DNA from: an uncultured Faecalicatena sp. | GTDB lineage: Bacteria; Bacillota; Clostridia; Lachnospirales; Lachnospiraceae | NCBI GenBank assembly: GCA_948468385.1 | Contig: CAOKHZ010000016.1 | Span: 40,028 to 104,027, forward strand | Length of the DNA: 64,000 nucleotides | Reading direction: 5' to 3' | In this document: in pieces, positions 8,387-17,564 of the stretch | Layout of the letters: the number at the start of each line of letters is the position of its first letter | How positions within the stretch are numbered: position 1 is the first letter of the stretch | Translations under genes and position numbers: made by a program | Notes under the pieces: model-generated | Told to the model about the DNA's origin: nothing | What the model saw: only the letters and a program-made list of their open reading frames with translations | The model's database searches: none

Positions 8387-8450
8387 ACATCAGATGTATT
8401 GACAAAAAACCAACAAAAATATAAAATATAATCACGGAAACATCAGATGT
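8387..8450 (+). promoter_or_regulatory. Operon promoter flanked by two ACATCAGATGT operators
   Basis: A -35 TTGACA (8399-8404) and a -10 TAAAAT are spaced 17 bp. ACATCAGATGT occurs at 8387-8397, abutting the -35 box, and at 8440-8450, downstream of the -10. The centres are 53 bp apart, close to five helical turns. This arrangement suggests cooperative or looping repression by the FadR-type regulator encoded immediately upstream. Confidence 0.75.
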
Positions 8451-8481
8451 CTTATGTTTTAAAAAACAGAAGGAGGGAAAA

Positions 8482-9981
8482 ATGGGTGAGAAATGTCTGT
8501 TAAAGGCAGAAAACGTATCAAAATCGTTCGGCCCTACCCGGGCGGTGTCAAATTTCTCAATGGAAGTTGCCTATGGTGAGGTTCGAGGGCTTATTGGGGA
8601 GAACGGGTCGGGAAAAAGCACGTTTTCGTCCTTGCTCGCGGGGGTGCTCAAAAAAGATGGTGGAACGTTTGAAGTGGATGGGAAGCCATATGACGTGTCG
8701 TCTTCCGTGGAGGCGGCTGAGAAGGGGGTCGCCTTGATCATGCAGGAGATTGCCACCGTGGAGTCCATTACCGTGGCGGCAAATATTTACATGAACAAGG
8801 AGAGACGTTTTGCGAACAAGGGATTAATACGGTACAAGAGGATGCATGACGCGGCAGGGAAGGTGTTGGCATCTTTGGGACTTGAGAAGATTTCGCCGGA
8901 AACCATGGTGCGCCAGTTGAATTTAGAGGAGCGGAAAATGGTTGAGATTGCAAAGGCCATGGTGGATAACCCCAAGATCCTTATCGTGGACGAGACTTCC
9001 AATGCCCTGACAAAGACGGGGCGCGACCATCTTTACCATGTCATCAGACAAGTCAAGGAGTCAGGGGGCTCCGTTTTGTTCATTACGCATGACATGGACG
9101 AGATGGTTCAGGTTTGTGACAGCGTGACAATCATGAGGGACGGATGTCTGGTGGCGACGCTTTTTAAGGAAGAGATGGAGCCGGACAAAATAAAGTCCCT
9201 GATGGTGGGACGAGATCTCTCCGAAAATTTTTACCGTGCCGATACCGCGCCTGATTATGGGGAAAACGTGGTGCTCAAGGTGGAGGACGTGGACGGGCTG
9301 GATACCATTCATGTATCTTTCGAGTTGCACGAAGGAGAGATTCTTGGCATAGGAGGACTTTCCGACTGCGGCATGCATGAGTTGGGGCGGGCACTGTTTG
9401 GTCTGGACGGCCAGAACAAGGGAACGGTCACCGTCTTGCCGGAGGGAAAGGAAATACATACTCCATTAGATGCCATTCGAAGCAGGATTGGTTATCTTTC
9501 CAAAAACAGGGATACGGAGGCCTTGCTTCTCAATACTTCCATCCGAGACAATATTTGCTTGCCGGTGCTTTCGAAGCTTTCCAAGGGCGGCTTTATACGG
9601 ACTGGCGAGGAACGGGAGTTTGCCGCGAAGTGGGTGGAAAACCTGCGCATCAAGTGCAGGGACACGGAGCAATATTTGCGTGCCCTAAGCGGCGGCAATA
9701 AGCAAAAGGTGGTGCTTGCCAAGTGGATGGGAAATGATTCGCGTATCATGATTATGGATTGCCCGACCCGTGGAATTGACATCGGAGTAAAGGAGTCCAT
9801 TTACCGAATGATGGAGCAAATGAAGCGGGAGAAAAAGGCGGTTATCATGATTAGTGAGGAATTGCCGGAGCTGATAGGGATGAGCGATCGTATCATGATT
9901 ATGAGGGGGAACCTTGTTACGAAGGTGATAGATAGAAATCCTGACATTACGGAGCAGCAGTTGATTGAATACATGATTTGA
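8482..9981 (+). CDS. Sugar ABC importer ATP-binding protein (RbsA/MglA type)
   Basis: The 499-residue protein contains two ABC domains, as in carbohydrate importers of the CUT2 class. The first has Walker A GENGSGKST (Lys45) and Walker B/D-loop ILIVDETSNAL. The second (from about residue 250) has a degenerate Walker A (GIGGLSDCGMHELGRA) but a normal signature LSGGNKQKVVLAKW. That asymmetry is typical for RbsA. It is the first gene of a six-gene operon, with GGAGG before the ATG, and energises the two permeases at 9998 and 12221. The substrate is not readable from sequence. Confidence 0.93.
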   Translation: MGEKCLLKAENVSKSFGPTRAVSNFSMEVAYGEVRGLIGENGSGKSTFSSLLAGVLKKDGGTFEVDGKPYDVSSSVEAAEKGVALIMQEIATVESITVAANIYMNKERRFANKGLIRYKRMHDAAGKVLASLGLEKISPETMVRQLNLEERKMVEIAKAMVDNPKILIVDETSNALTKTGRDHLYHVIRQVKESGGSVLFITHDMDEMVQVCDSVTIMRDGCLVATLFKEEMEPDKIKSLMVGRDLSENFYRADTAPDYGENVVLKVEDVDGLDTIHVSFELHEGEILGIGGLSDCGMHELGRALFGLDGQNKGTVTVLPEGKEIHTPLDAIRSRIGYLSKNRDTEALLLNTSIRDNICLPVLSKLSKGGFIRTGEEREFAAKWVENLRIKCRDTEQYLRALSGGNKQKVVLAKWMGNDSRIMIMDCPTRGIDIGVKESIYRMMEQMKREKKAVIMISEELPELIGMSDRIMIMRGNLVTKVIDRNPDITEQQLIEYMI

Positions 9982-9997
9982 GAAGGAGGGATGAAAG

Positions 9998-10954
9998 TTG
10001 GACGGGACGGTATTGAGACGAGTAAATTCGGGCCAAAGGTTTGGAAAGTTGGTGGCTGAGAACATGGCATTGGTCGCGCTTTTGGTAATATTGCTCGTGT
10101 TTCAAATCTTGACGAGCGGGCGCATGTTGACGGCACAGAACTTGAATTCCATTTTCTTCCAAGGCTTCCAGCTGATGCTTGGGTGTATGGCGGTGACGTT
10201 TCTTTTTGCCCTGGGGGGACTGGATTTGACCATGGGTAACACGATTGGCTTTGCCGCCTTGCTTGGCGCGCGGGTGGCCGGGATTTCTATCTGGCTTTGC
10301 CTTTTGGTTTGCCTTTTGGTGTCGGTGTCGGTCAGTTTGTTAAACGGATTCTTATATACGAAGGCGAAACTTCCGCTTTTTATCGCCGGACTTAGCATAT
10401 CTTTCGTACTGGGAGGCTTTTTACAGCCGCTGAGCAATAATGGCACGATTGCCATTCCTTATCGGTACGTGAGTTGGAATAATTCGGCGGTAAAGATCGT
10501 GGTGTTGATGGTGGTTTTCCTGATATATGGATATCTTTTCGTCTACACGAAAATAGGACGGCAAATGAAGGCAATCGGAGCCGGGGAAGAGGCGGCCGTC
10601 CAATCAGGTGTGAACACGGGTCGGATGAAGCGCCTGGCGTTTGTCTTAAGCGGAATCGTATCCGGTGTGTTGGCATTCATGACGTTGCTTCGGGACTTGG
10701 GAGCTGACAGTGACACGGGCAGCATGTTTGAATTTAACGTCATGGTGGCTTTGGTGTTGGGCGGCATGCCCATGTCGGGCGGTTCCAAGGCAAGGTTTCG
10801 TTTCGCCATTTATGGCGCGCTGACTTTGTCGGCAATTACGAACGGCCTGACGCTCTGGGGCGCGAACGGAAACATTCAAAATATTGTCAAGGCGGGAATC
10901 TTTATCATGGTGTTGGCAATAGGTGCCGTTTTTGAGCGTGGAAAGGATGGATAA
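9998..10954 (+). CDS. Sugar ABC importer permease (CUT2, RbsC-like), first copy
   Basis: This 318-residue integral membrane protein has about eight to ten hydrophobic segments and the family region GGLDLTMGNTIGFAALLGARVAG (short form of the BPD_transp_2 signature). GEEAAVQSGVNTGRMKRLAF is the cytoplasmic coupling segment. The start is TTG at 9998, seven bases after AAGGAGGG (9983-9990); the ATG at 9991 is in another frame. It pairs with the second permease at 12221 to form a heterodimeric pore, an arrangement suggested by the operon holding two unequal permeases. Confidence 0.9.
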   Translation: MDGTVLRRVNSGQRFGKLVAENMALVALLVILLVFQILTSGRMLTAQNLNSIFFQGFQLMLGCMAVTFLFALGGLDLTMGNTIGFAALLGARVAGISIWLCLLVCLLVSVSVSLLNGFLYTKAKLPLFIAGLSISFVLGGFLQPLSNNGTIAIPYRYVSWNNSAVKIVVLMVVFLIYGYLFVYTKIGRQMKAIGAGEEAAVQSGVNTGRMKRLAFVLSGIVSGVLAFMTLLRDLGADSDTGSMFEFNVMVALVLGGMPMSGGSKARFRFAIYGALTLSAITNGLTLWGANGNIQNIVKAGIFIMVLAIGAVFERGKDG

Positions 10955-11040
10955 GCCATTTTTGTAAAGGTATCAGGAGAAACCATTGTACCAATTTAGT
11001 AGAAAATAGTAGAAGAATTTTATACGAGGAGGTTCTTGTT

Positions 11041-12195
11041 ATGAAAAAATTAATCGCGTTATTGTTAATGGCAATGATGGTGTTAAGCCTTGTGGCTTGT
11101 AGCGGCTTCGAGGAGCAAAAAGGTGAGGATGGTTCTAATGACGGGAAGATGACGGGAAATGAGTCTTCCGTCAAGGTGAAAATCGGCATGTTCGGGACGG
11201 CCACGACGGACGTGGCGGTCAAACCCAGGTATGACAATGCGATTGCCTTTATAGAGGCGGCTGGCGGGGAGGTTGTCAATGCGGAAGTGGAGAACAATGA
11301 TTATGTGAGCGCGTTGGAAACGCTGATTAACGCGGGATGTAACGGAGTCATTTTTGAATCGGTTGATGAGGCGAGCCTGGCCGTGTTTATCACGAAATGC
11401 GAGGCGGCGCAAGTGTACTTTGTTTGTTCGGATACGAACATCGCGGAGGAAGGCGACATTGGGGAACTGATGAAAAGTAGCAAGTATTATCTGGGGTGTC
11501 TGGGAAAATCCGAGGTGCAAAATGGTTACGATTGTGCCTCCATGTTAGGGGAGGCGGGCGCGTCTAAGGTAGGACTTCTTGGTCTTCCGATTACGTTCAC
11601 CATGGGAGCCGACCGGGACGAGGGATTTAAAAAGGCTTATGGTGACTATGACATGACGCTCCTTAGTGAAGTTCGGGATTATAATAAGTTCATGAATGCC
11701 GCGGGTGGCGCGGACGTGACCCAGTCATTTTTGTCGGCGTATCCAGAGATGGACGGCATCATTGTAGGCGGTTGTACCCAGTACTGCCTGCCAGGGGTCG
11801 TGCAGGCGGTGAAGAATTCCGGGCGTGACATCAAGGTGGCGGGAATTGACTATGATGAAAACATCTTGCAGCACATGGAAGACGGCACGGTGGTTGGATT
11901 CACCGGCGGGAACTGGAATGATGACGTGTTGGCGGCGTGTCTGATTATCAACGCGATTCAAGGAAACCGTTTGTGTGAGGAGAGGGTCAATTTGACCACG
12001 GGATATTTCGTCGTGGATGATTTGGAGAAGTGTCAGATGTTCATGGACGTGTGGAACAACGGTAATTGCATGATTTATACGGAAGAACAGATGAAGGACA
12101 TGATTGTTTCCAACAATCCGGACTTTACGTTGGAGAAATTGTTGGAGATTAACGATTCCTATAGTTTGGAATATATCTTGGAAAATAGGAAATGA
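11041..12195 (+). CDS. Sugar ABC importer substrate-binding lipoprotein
   Basis: The 384-residue protein begins with a lipoprotein signal peptide (MKKLIALLLMAMMVLSLVAC, Cys20), then an acidic linker and a periplasmic-binding-protein type 1 fold of the sugar class (KIGMFGTATTDVAV near residue 44, later VAGIDYDENILQHMEDGTVVG split over the hinge). It delivers the substrate to the permeases. An 86-bp gap separates it from the first permease, with GAGG before its ATG. Confidence 0.92.
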   Translation: MKKLIALLLMAMMVLSLVACSGFEEQKGEDGSNDGKMTGNESSVKVKIGMFGTATTDVAVKPRYDNAIAFIEAAGGEVVNAEVENNDYVSALETLINAGCNGVIFESVDEASLAVFITKCEAAQVYFVCSDTNIAEEGDIGELMKSSKYYLGCLGKSEVQNGYDCASMLGEAGASKVGLLGLPITFTMGADRDEGFKKAYGDYDMTLLSEVRDYNKFMNAAGGADVTQSFLSAYPEMDGIIVGGCTQYCLPGVVQAVKNSGRDIKVAGIDYDENILQHMEDGTVVGFTGGNWNDDVLAACLIINAIQGNRLCEERVNLTTGYFVVDDLEKCQMFMDVWNNGNCMIYTEEQMKDMIVSNNPDFTLEKLLEINDSYSLEYILENRK

Positions 12196-12220
12196 TGGCA
12201 AGGCGGGGAGGAATTTTGAC

Positions 12221-13204
12221 ATGGATATCAAAAAAATGATGGAAAAATTAATTGCATTCGTTCCTCCGATGGCAGTGTACCTGGTTTTTGCAGTGTTGCG
12301 TCCAGAGACGTTTTTGAGTGGTGGAACGTTGCTGATGATTTTCATGCAAAGTATTCAAAGCGCGATTATCGCATGGGGCATCAGCTTCAACATGACGGCG
12401 GGCGTGGTGGACTTTTCGGTGGGGGCGGAAATCGCCCTCGCCGGCGTGGCCGGCGTGTATTTGTCCCGGCTCATGGGCGTGTGGGGAATTGTGTTGGGTG
12501 CATTGGCCTGCACGATGGTCGTTGGCTTGTTTAAGGCCATCGTGATGGACGCGGTAAAAGTGAACTCCATGGTAATCAGTATCGCCTTTACGTACATTAT
12601 CGCATCTCTCAGCGCATTGGCGGCCAGCAAGACGACGTTGGTCGTGAGTGCGAAAGACACCGTGTTAGGGGAACTGCCGTTTTTGGTCGCCATTTTTATT
12701 GTCATGGGTGGCCTTATGTATCTTTTGAATAAATATAGTACGTTTGGCGCGAAGGTACGGGCAATCGGGGGAAACGAAACCATTGCGATAAGTTCCGGCA
12801 TTCGCCCAAACCGAATTCGTTTCATGACGGTCATGATTGCCTCGTTCTACATGGCGGTGGCGGCCATCATACAAGTCAGCCGGGGGGCGGGCGCGGCGGC
12901 CACGCAGGGGCTTTCCAGCATGTCGTCGGTGTTCACTTCCATGATGGCATATTTTCTGGCCATGGTGTTGGCAGGGTTTGTAGACAGTACCATCGGTGTT
13001 ATCAGTGGAGCACTCTGCTTTACGGTATTGGAGGTTGGATTGATTTCCGTGAACATGCCGGCGAACTATAAAAATTGTTTCGTGGGCGTGGGATTGATCG
13101 TGTTGCTGACGGCGTTTGGCATCCGTACGGCGAGGCAAAAGGAAAAGATTTTGCGGCAGCAAAGCGAGGAGCGGCATTTGAAAGCCGAGGCGGCAAAGGC
13201 TTAA
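12221..13204 (+). CDS. Sugar ABC importer permease (CUT2, RbsC-like), second copy
   Basis: The 327-residue membrane protein has the family segment GVVDFSVGAEIALAGVAGVY and the coupling region GGNETIAISSGIRPNRIRF. GGGGAGG (12205-12211) supports the ATG at 12221. It is related to, but clearly different from, the permease at 9998; together they probably make a heterodimer. The C-terminal tail is basic and charged (TARQKEKILRQQSEERH). Confidence 0.9.
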   Translation: MDIKKMMEKLIAFVPPMAVYLVFAVLRPETFLSGGTLLMIFMQSIQSAIIAWGISFNMTAGVVDFSVGAEIALAGVAGVYLSRLMGVWGIVLGALACTMVVGLFKAIVMDAVKVNSMVISIAFTYIIASLSALAASKTTLVVSAKDTVLGELPFLVAIFIVMGGLMYLLNKYSTFGAKVRAIGGNETIAISSGIRPNRIRFMTVMIASFYMAVAAIIQVSRGAGAAATQGLSSMSSVFTSMMAYFLAMVLAGFVDSTIGVISGALCFTVLEVGLISVNMPANYKNCFVGVGLIVLLTAFGIRTARQKEKILRQQSEERHLKAEAAKA

Positions 13205-13244
13205 ATGGAAGAAATGTTTGACAAAAATCAAGGGAGGATTTTTT

Positions 13245-14171
13245 ATGCCATATTTTACAAATTCACAAGGGTTGGACATCTACTATGAGGAAAAAGGAAA
13301 AAAGAACGAGAAGACCATATTATTTTTGAACGGGAGTGGCGCGAATTGTTCGATGAACAGACAAATTGCGGGGCTGTTAAAGGATGATTATCATTGCGTG
13401 CTGATGGATTACCGAGGTTATGGAAAGTCGCAGCCGAGCAGGTTTAATTCCATGGCGTGGTGCGCGTTCGACGTAAAGGAGTTGATTGAGCATCTGGAAC
13501 TTGACAAGGTCACGTTATTTGGACACTCCATGGGAGTTTCCGTGGCGTTGGGGTATTGCAAGGCTTATGGCATGCAATATTTGGATAGGATGATCCTTAC
13601 GGATCAGTCGCCTTATGTGACTTCCGACGGGGATTGGACGCATGGCAGGCTTCAGGGACGGCAAGACAAGGATATGTTTTTGAAATTTGTACAGAGGATT
13701 TTTGACAATCCGGACATGTTCTTCATGGAGGAGATACCGCGGATGCTTCCAGGTTATTACCCGGAGTGTGAATATCCGAAGGAAATGCTGGAGCAAGGCG
13801 CACTTGATTTTTCTTGGATTCCGCAGAGTGAGGAAAAAGGAGCCGGACTTGGATCTATGTTTGATTTTCGGGAAGTGGTTGCCCGGGGGATGAGAGGAGA
13901 TTGCGACCCGCTGGCTTACGTCGCCACCTGGTTTGATTCGGGGTATCAGGATTATCGTCCGGTTTTGCCAAACATTACGGTGCCGGTGTTATATCTAGCA
14001 CCGTATCCAGGTACGGAATATGACTATGAGTCCAATTTGTATTATAAGGAACATTTAGGCGGCCCGGTGGATTTCGTGGAATTACGCCCCGGAACGCACA
14101 TGGCGATTTATGAGCATTTGGAGGAAACAATCCGGCATATTCGGGAATTTATGGAACGGGAGTATGAATAA
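13245..14171 (+). CDS. Alpha/beta hydrolase
   Basis: The 308-residue protein shows the alpha/beta hydrolase order: oxyanion region LFLNGSGANCSMN, DYRGYGKS, the nucleophile elbow FGHSMGVS (Ser about residue 98), and a late His in RPGTHMAIYEH. No signal peptide is seen, so it acts in the cytosol. GGGAGG lies before the ATG. Sitting between an importer and a sugar-acid-type dehydratase, it may hydrolyse a lactone or an ester form of the imported compound; this is inference from context. Confidence 0.85.
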   Translation: MPYFTNSQGLDIYYEEKGKKNEKTILFLNGSGANCSMNRQIAGLLKDDYHCVLMDYRGYGKSQPSRFNSMAWCAFDVKELIEHLELDKVTLFGHSMGVSVALGYCKAYGMQYLDRMILTDQSPYVTSDGDWTHGRLQGRQDKDMFLKFVQRIFDNPDMFFMEEIPRMLPGYYPECEYPKEMLEQGALDFSWIPQSEEKGAGLGSMFDFREVVARGMRGDCDPLAYVATWFDSGYQDYRPVLPNITVPVLYLAPYPGTEYDYESNLYYKEHLGGPVDFVELRPGTHMAIYEHLEETIRHIREFMEREYE

Positions 14172-14192
14172 ACGTTACGGAGGGGCGACAAG

Positions 14193-15935
14193 ATGGAGTT
14201 GGTCAGTCAGAGAATGCGAAAACTGGCACCGGAATTAGACCCGCTTCGTTTGGGGGCGGGGTGGAAGCCGGAGGATTTGGGAAAACCGCAGGTGATTATC
14301 GAGAGTACGTTCGGGGACAGTCATCCGGGCAGCAGGCATTTGAACCTTTTGGTGGAAGAGGTAAGGAAGGGAATTGGCGAGGCGGGCGGTTTTGGCGCGA
14401 GGTATTTTTGTACGGACATTTGCGATGGGGAAAGTCAGGGAACCGACGGTATGAACTATAGTCTGGTGAGCCGGGAAATGATTGCCAATATGATTGAAAT
14501 CCATGCGAAGGCGACGCCGTTTGACGCGGGGGTTTATCTGGCAAGTTGTGACAAGGGGCTGCCCGCAAATTTGATTGGCTTGGCCAGGGTGAATATTCCG
14601 GCGGTCGTGGTACCGGGCGGGACGATGGGAGCCGGGCCGAACATGTTGACGTTGGAGCAGCTCGGAACATATAGTGCGAGATATCAACGCGGAGAAATTA
14701 ATGAGGAAGAACTAAATTGGGCGAAAGGTAATGCCTGTCCTGGTTGTGGCGCATGCTCGTTTTTGGGAACGGCTTCTACGATGCAAATTATGGCGGAAGC
14801 TTTGGGACTGGCTTTGCCAGGGAGTGCGCTGATGCCGGCCGAGGAAGCGGAAATTTTAGAATACGCAAGACGGGCGGGTGCGTTGGCGGTGAAACTTGCC
14901 CAGATGCCCCGCATGAGGCCAAGTGACATTGTGACCAGGGAAAGTTTTGAAAACGCAATACTGGTGCACGCGGCCATATCAGGAAGTACCAATTGTCTAT
15001 TGCATTTGCCGGCCATCGCACATGAACTTGGAATTGAAATCACGGGAGACACGTTCGACCGCCTGCATCGTAATGCGCACTATCTTCTTGATATACGTCC
15101 GTCAGGTCGTTGGCCGGCAGAGTGCTATTATTACGCGGGAGGAACGCCGGCAATTATGGAGGAAATAAAAGCGTTTTTACATTTGGAGGCCATGACCGTG
15201 ACCGGGAAGTGTCTTGGGGAAAATCTGGAAATGTTGAGGAAAGATGGTTTCTATGAGCGATGCGGGGAACGGCTGGCGGCATTTAATGAACGCCAGGGAG
15301 TGTCCTTGGTAAAAGAAGACATTATCCGACCTTATGACAAAGCGTTGGGAACAAAAGGGAGTATTGCCGTCTTGCGTGGAAACTTGGCACCGGAAGGAGC
15401 CGTTATCAAGCATACGGCGTGTCCGGGAGAAATGTTCAAGGTGGTTTTACGAGCCAGACCGTTTGACAGTGAAGAAGAGTGCCTGGACGCGATTTTAAAA
15501 CACAAAATACACAAGGGAGAGGCGGCGTTTATACGCTATGAGGGGCCGAAGGGAAGCGGAATGCCAGAGATGTTTTACACTTCGGAAGCCATCAGCAGTG
15601 ATAAGGAATTGGGAAGGAGCATCGCGTTGATTACGGATGGCAGATTTTCCGGCGCTTCCGCAGGACCTGTCATAGGACATTGCAGTCCGGAGGCGGCAGA
15701 TGGAGGACCGATTGCGTTGGTAGAGGAAGGCGATTTGATAGAAATCGACGTGGAAGCGCGTAGACTGAACATCGTTGGAATAAACGGAGAGAGAAAAACA
15801 TTGGCACAGATTGACGATGTCTTGAAGGCTCGCCGCAAAAACTGGAAACAGAGGAAACCGAAATGTCAGGGTGGTGTATTGCGTGTGTTTTCTGAACATG
15901 CGGTTAGTCCGATGAAGGGCGCGTATCTGGAATAA
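14193..15935 (+). CDS. IlvD/Edd family dehydratase, probable sugar-acid dehydratase
   Basis: This 580-residue protein belongs to the iron-sulfur dihydroxy-acid/sugar-acid dehydratases. Conserved parts are DGMNYSLVSREMIAN, ASCDKGLPAN (Cys119), GTASTM and TDGRFSGAS. The usual first cluster Cys in the PCNxHL segment is absent: the corresponding stretch reads HPGSRHL, with Gly46. A CPGCGAC motif (Cys182, 185, 188) instead supplies two extra cysteines next to the canonical one. It is the last gene of the importer operon, so the substrate is more likely an aldonic acid than a branched-chain precursor. No other ilv genes are nearby. Confidence 0.85.
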   Translation: MELVSQRMRKLAPELDPLRLGAGWKPEDLGKPQVIIESTFGDSHPGSRHLNLLVEEVRKGIGEAGGFGARYFCTDICDGESQGTDGMNYSLVSREMIANMIEIHAKATPFDAGVYLASCDKGLPANLIGLARVNIPAVVVPGGTMGAGPNMLTLEQLGTYSARYQRGEINEEELNWAKGNACPGCGACSFLGTASTMQIMAEALGLALPGSALMPAEEAEILEYARRAGALAVKLAQMPRMRPSDIVTRESFENAILVHAAISGSTNCLLHLPAIAHELGIEITGDTFDRLHRNAHYLLDIRPSGRWPAECYYYAGGTPAIMEEIKAFLHLEAMTVTGKCLGENLEMLRKDGFYERCGERLAAFNERQGVSLVKEDIIRPYDKALGTKGSIAVLRGNLAPEGAVIKHTACPGEMFKVVLRARPFDSEEECLDAILKHKIHKGEAAFIRYEGPKGSGMPEMFYTSEAISSDKELGRSIALITDGRFSGASAGPVIGHCSPEAADGGPIALVEEGDLIEIDVEARRLNIVGINGERKTLAQIDDVLKARRKNWKQRKPKCQGGVLRVFSEHAVSPMKGAYLE

Positions 15936-15965
15936 GGGGCTAATGAATCGAAAACGTAACACAAG

Positions 15966-16005
15966 ATTCCCCGCAAGTCTTTGCATGATGAGGCTTGAGG
16001 GGAAT
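15966..16005 (+). terminator. Weak hairpin terminator after the dehydratase
   Basis: Arms 15966-15980 and 15991-16005 pair over about 13 of 15 positions (ATTCCCC...GGGGAAT). Only a short T run follows. It would end the importer operon. Confidence 0.5.
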
Positions 16006-16037
16006 TTCGCGTGTCATGAAAGATGACAAATGGTTTG

Positions 16038-16589
16038 TTAGCGTTGCCTCAGTAAACCCTTCATCTGCCGCACGCCTTTTTCCTGCGAGGTAATGATGGA
16101 GTTAAGAATCGGCACGAGTTCCGGGCAAATGGGGAAACATAAGGCGTTTTTTGACATTTGGATGGTACCCTCGTGGTGCGGTATCATCTCACGTATAAAG
16201 TTTCCATTAATATCGTTTCCCCGGCGGGCCGTGTTCATCCGGGAGAACATGTTTTGCGCGATTCGGTCAAGTCTTTTCTGATAAAAGCACAGTTCATGCG
16301 GGGAATTGACGCATCCGCTGCATCTGCTTAATGCGGCTTTCATGTCATGGATACTTTCCGTCTGCTCGGTTATGATGTTTTGTGCGATGTCCTGCAATGG
16401 AATCAGGGTGGTGTATCGCAAAAGGTTTTGCGACATTTCAATCGCCGCCATGTGGTGGGGAATCATCTGCGTGATAAAGTTGTGCGACACGCTGTCAATC
16501 AGCGGCGCGCCGGTCATGTCTTTCACCATGGTATCCAATATCTCATAGAAGCGGCATAGATAGGCTTGCGTGTTGTTGCTAAGCTGCAT
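16038..16589 (-). CDS. DUF305 protein with two ferritin-like HH repeats
   Basis: The 183-residue minus-strand product has two DUF305 units, each with the signature MIPHHxxxIxMS: MIPHHMAAIEMSQ near residue 47 and MIPHHEGTIQMSK near residue 137. DUF305 is a four-helix, ferritin-like fold often linked to metal (copper or iron) handling. No signal peptide is visible, so it is probably cytoplasmic here. AAAGGAG lies before the ATG. The gene stands alone and converges on the importer operon. Confidence 0.88.
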   Translation of the reverse strand: MQLSNNTQAYLCRFYEILDTMVKDMTGAPLIDSVSHNFITQMIPHHMAAIEMSQNLLRYTTLIPLQDIAQNIITEQTESIHDMKAALSRCSGCVNSPHELCFYQKRLDRIAQNMFSRMNTARRGNDINGNFIREMIPHHEGTIQMSKNALCFPICPELVPILNSIITSQEKGVRQMKGLLRQR

Positions 16590-16772
16590 GTTGTTCTACT
16601 CCTTTCGGCCGGTGCAAGATTATTCCCGTGGGTAATGGCCAGACGGGCATGCCCCCAGGGCACTTTCTCTCGCCGCAAGTGGCAATTCAGCTTGTGCTTG
16701 CTTGCACGAAATGCCGTGTTGCTTCTATATAGGATATGATGCCAGGTGGAAAAAGGTTATACATTTCATCAT

Positions 16773-17509
16773 TTATATGAAGTGTATAGCACCGGCTTTA
16801 CTTTGGATTGCCGCCAAAATAGTTTCCAAAGGCAAGTCGAGTAAGAGCGCGACTTGTTCGGAGTCATTGAGCTTTGAGTATAATTTTTGAATAATTGCAA
16901 GTTGGTCTTGTGCAGTGACTTCCTCCCGGACTTCCGTTTCGACTTCTTCCCAAATTTTCGTTTTGACTTCTTCCCGGACTTCCGTTTCGATTTCTTCCCG
17001 GCTCTCAGATTCTTCTTGATTAATCCGAGTATATCATCAAAAATCAAGGACTTCTAGTCATTTATATCTTCCTTGGAGCGACTTTTCTCAAGTTGTTTGC
17101 GTGATCGTAGAATCATGAAAGGAATCAGGATGATCATGTTTTGTTCATCCAATTCTTGTGGAGAACGTTCCATCAGCTTATAAACCGGGACGTGGTAATC
17201 AAACGTTCCTTGGGTGCCAAAGTCAAGCGTTATGATCTCTTCATCCGGCAAATTCCTTCCGCTATAAAGATATACGATTTTGGGTTCTGGAAAACGCAAA
17301 ACATTCTTGTAATTACGGGTAATCAGGGCATGCTTATAGCTATAATCAAACACGCGAAATTCAATTGCCTCGTCTTTATATGCTTGTGCTTCGATGTGAT
17401 AAGTATATTGGTCGTTAATGGTGAGGATGGTGTCGGCGAGCGTGCGTTTCAAATTGTTATCGTGGTGCTCCGTCCAGTTGTAGGATCCTTGACAAGTTTT
17501 GTGTGTCAA
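16773..17509 (-). pseudogene. Decayed PD-(D/E)XK nuclease-family transposase (Rpn-like)
   Basis: From 17509 the minus strand encodes ADTILTINDQYTYHIEAQ, then EFRVFDYSYKHAL and a tail with DFGTQGTFDYHVPVYKL and ILIPFMILRSRKQL, typical of Lachnospiraceae PD-(D/E)XK transposase-like proteins (ExQ nuclease motif). Three lesions are visible. The N-terminal part usual for the family is missing. A TAG at 17054-17056 interrupts the frame, although the same frame continues with ILGLIKKNL. A frameshift then moves the homologous reading to another frame, with EEIETEVREEV repeats, ending at 16773-16775. The gene is likely dead. Confidence 0.7.
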
Positions 17510-17514
17510 AAAGG

Positions 17515-17543
17515 TTGAGAAAATATCGAAAATCGTTTATACT
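17515..17543 (+). promoter_or_regulatory. Sigma-A type promoter of the acyl-ACP thioesterase gene
   Basis: TTGAGA (17515-17520) and TATACT (17538-17543) are separated by exactly 17 bp, 21 bp before the ATG. Confidence 0.75.
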
Positions 17544-17564
17544 CTATGGAGGGAGGAAGACATC

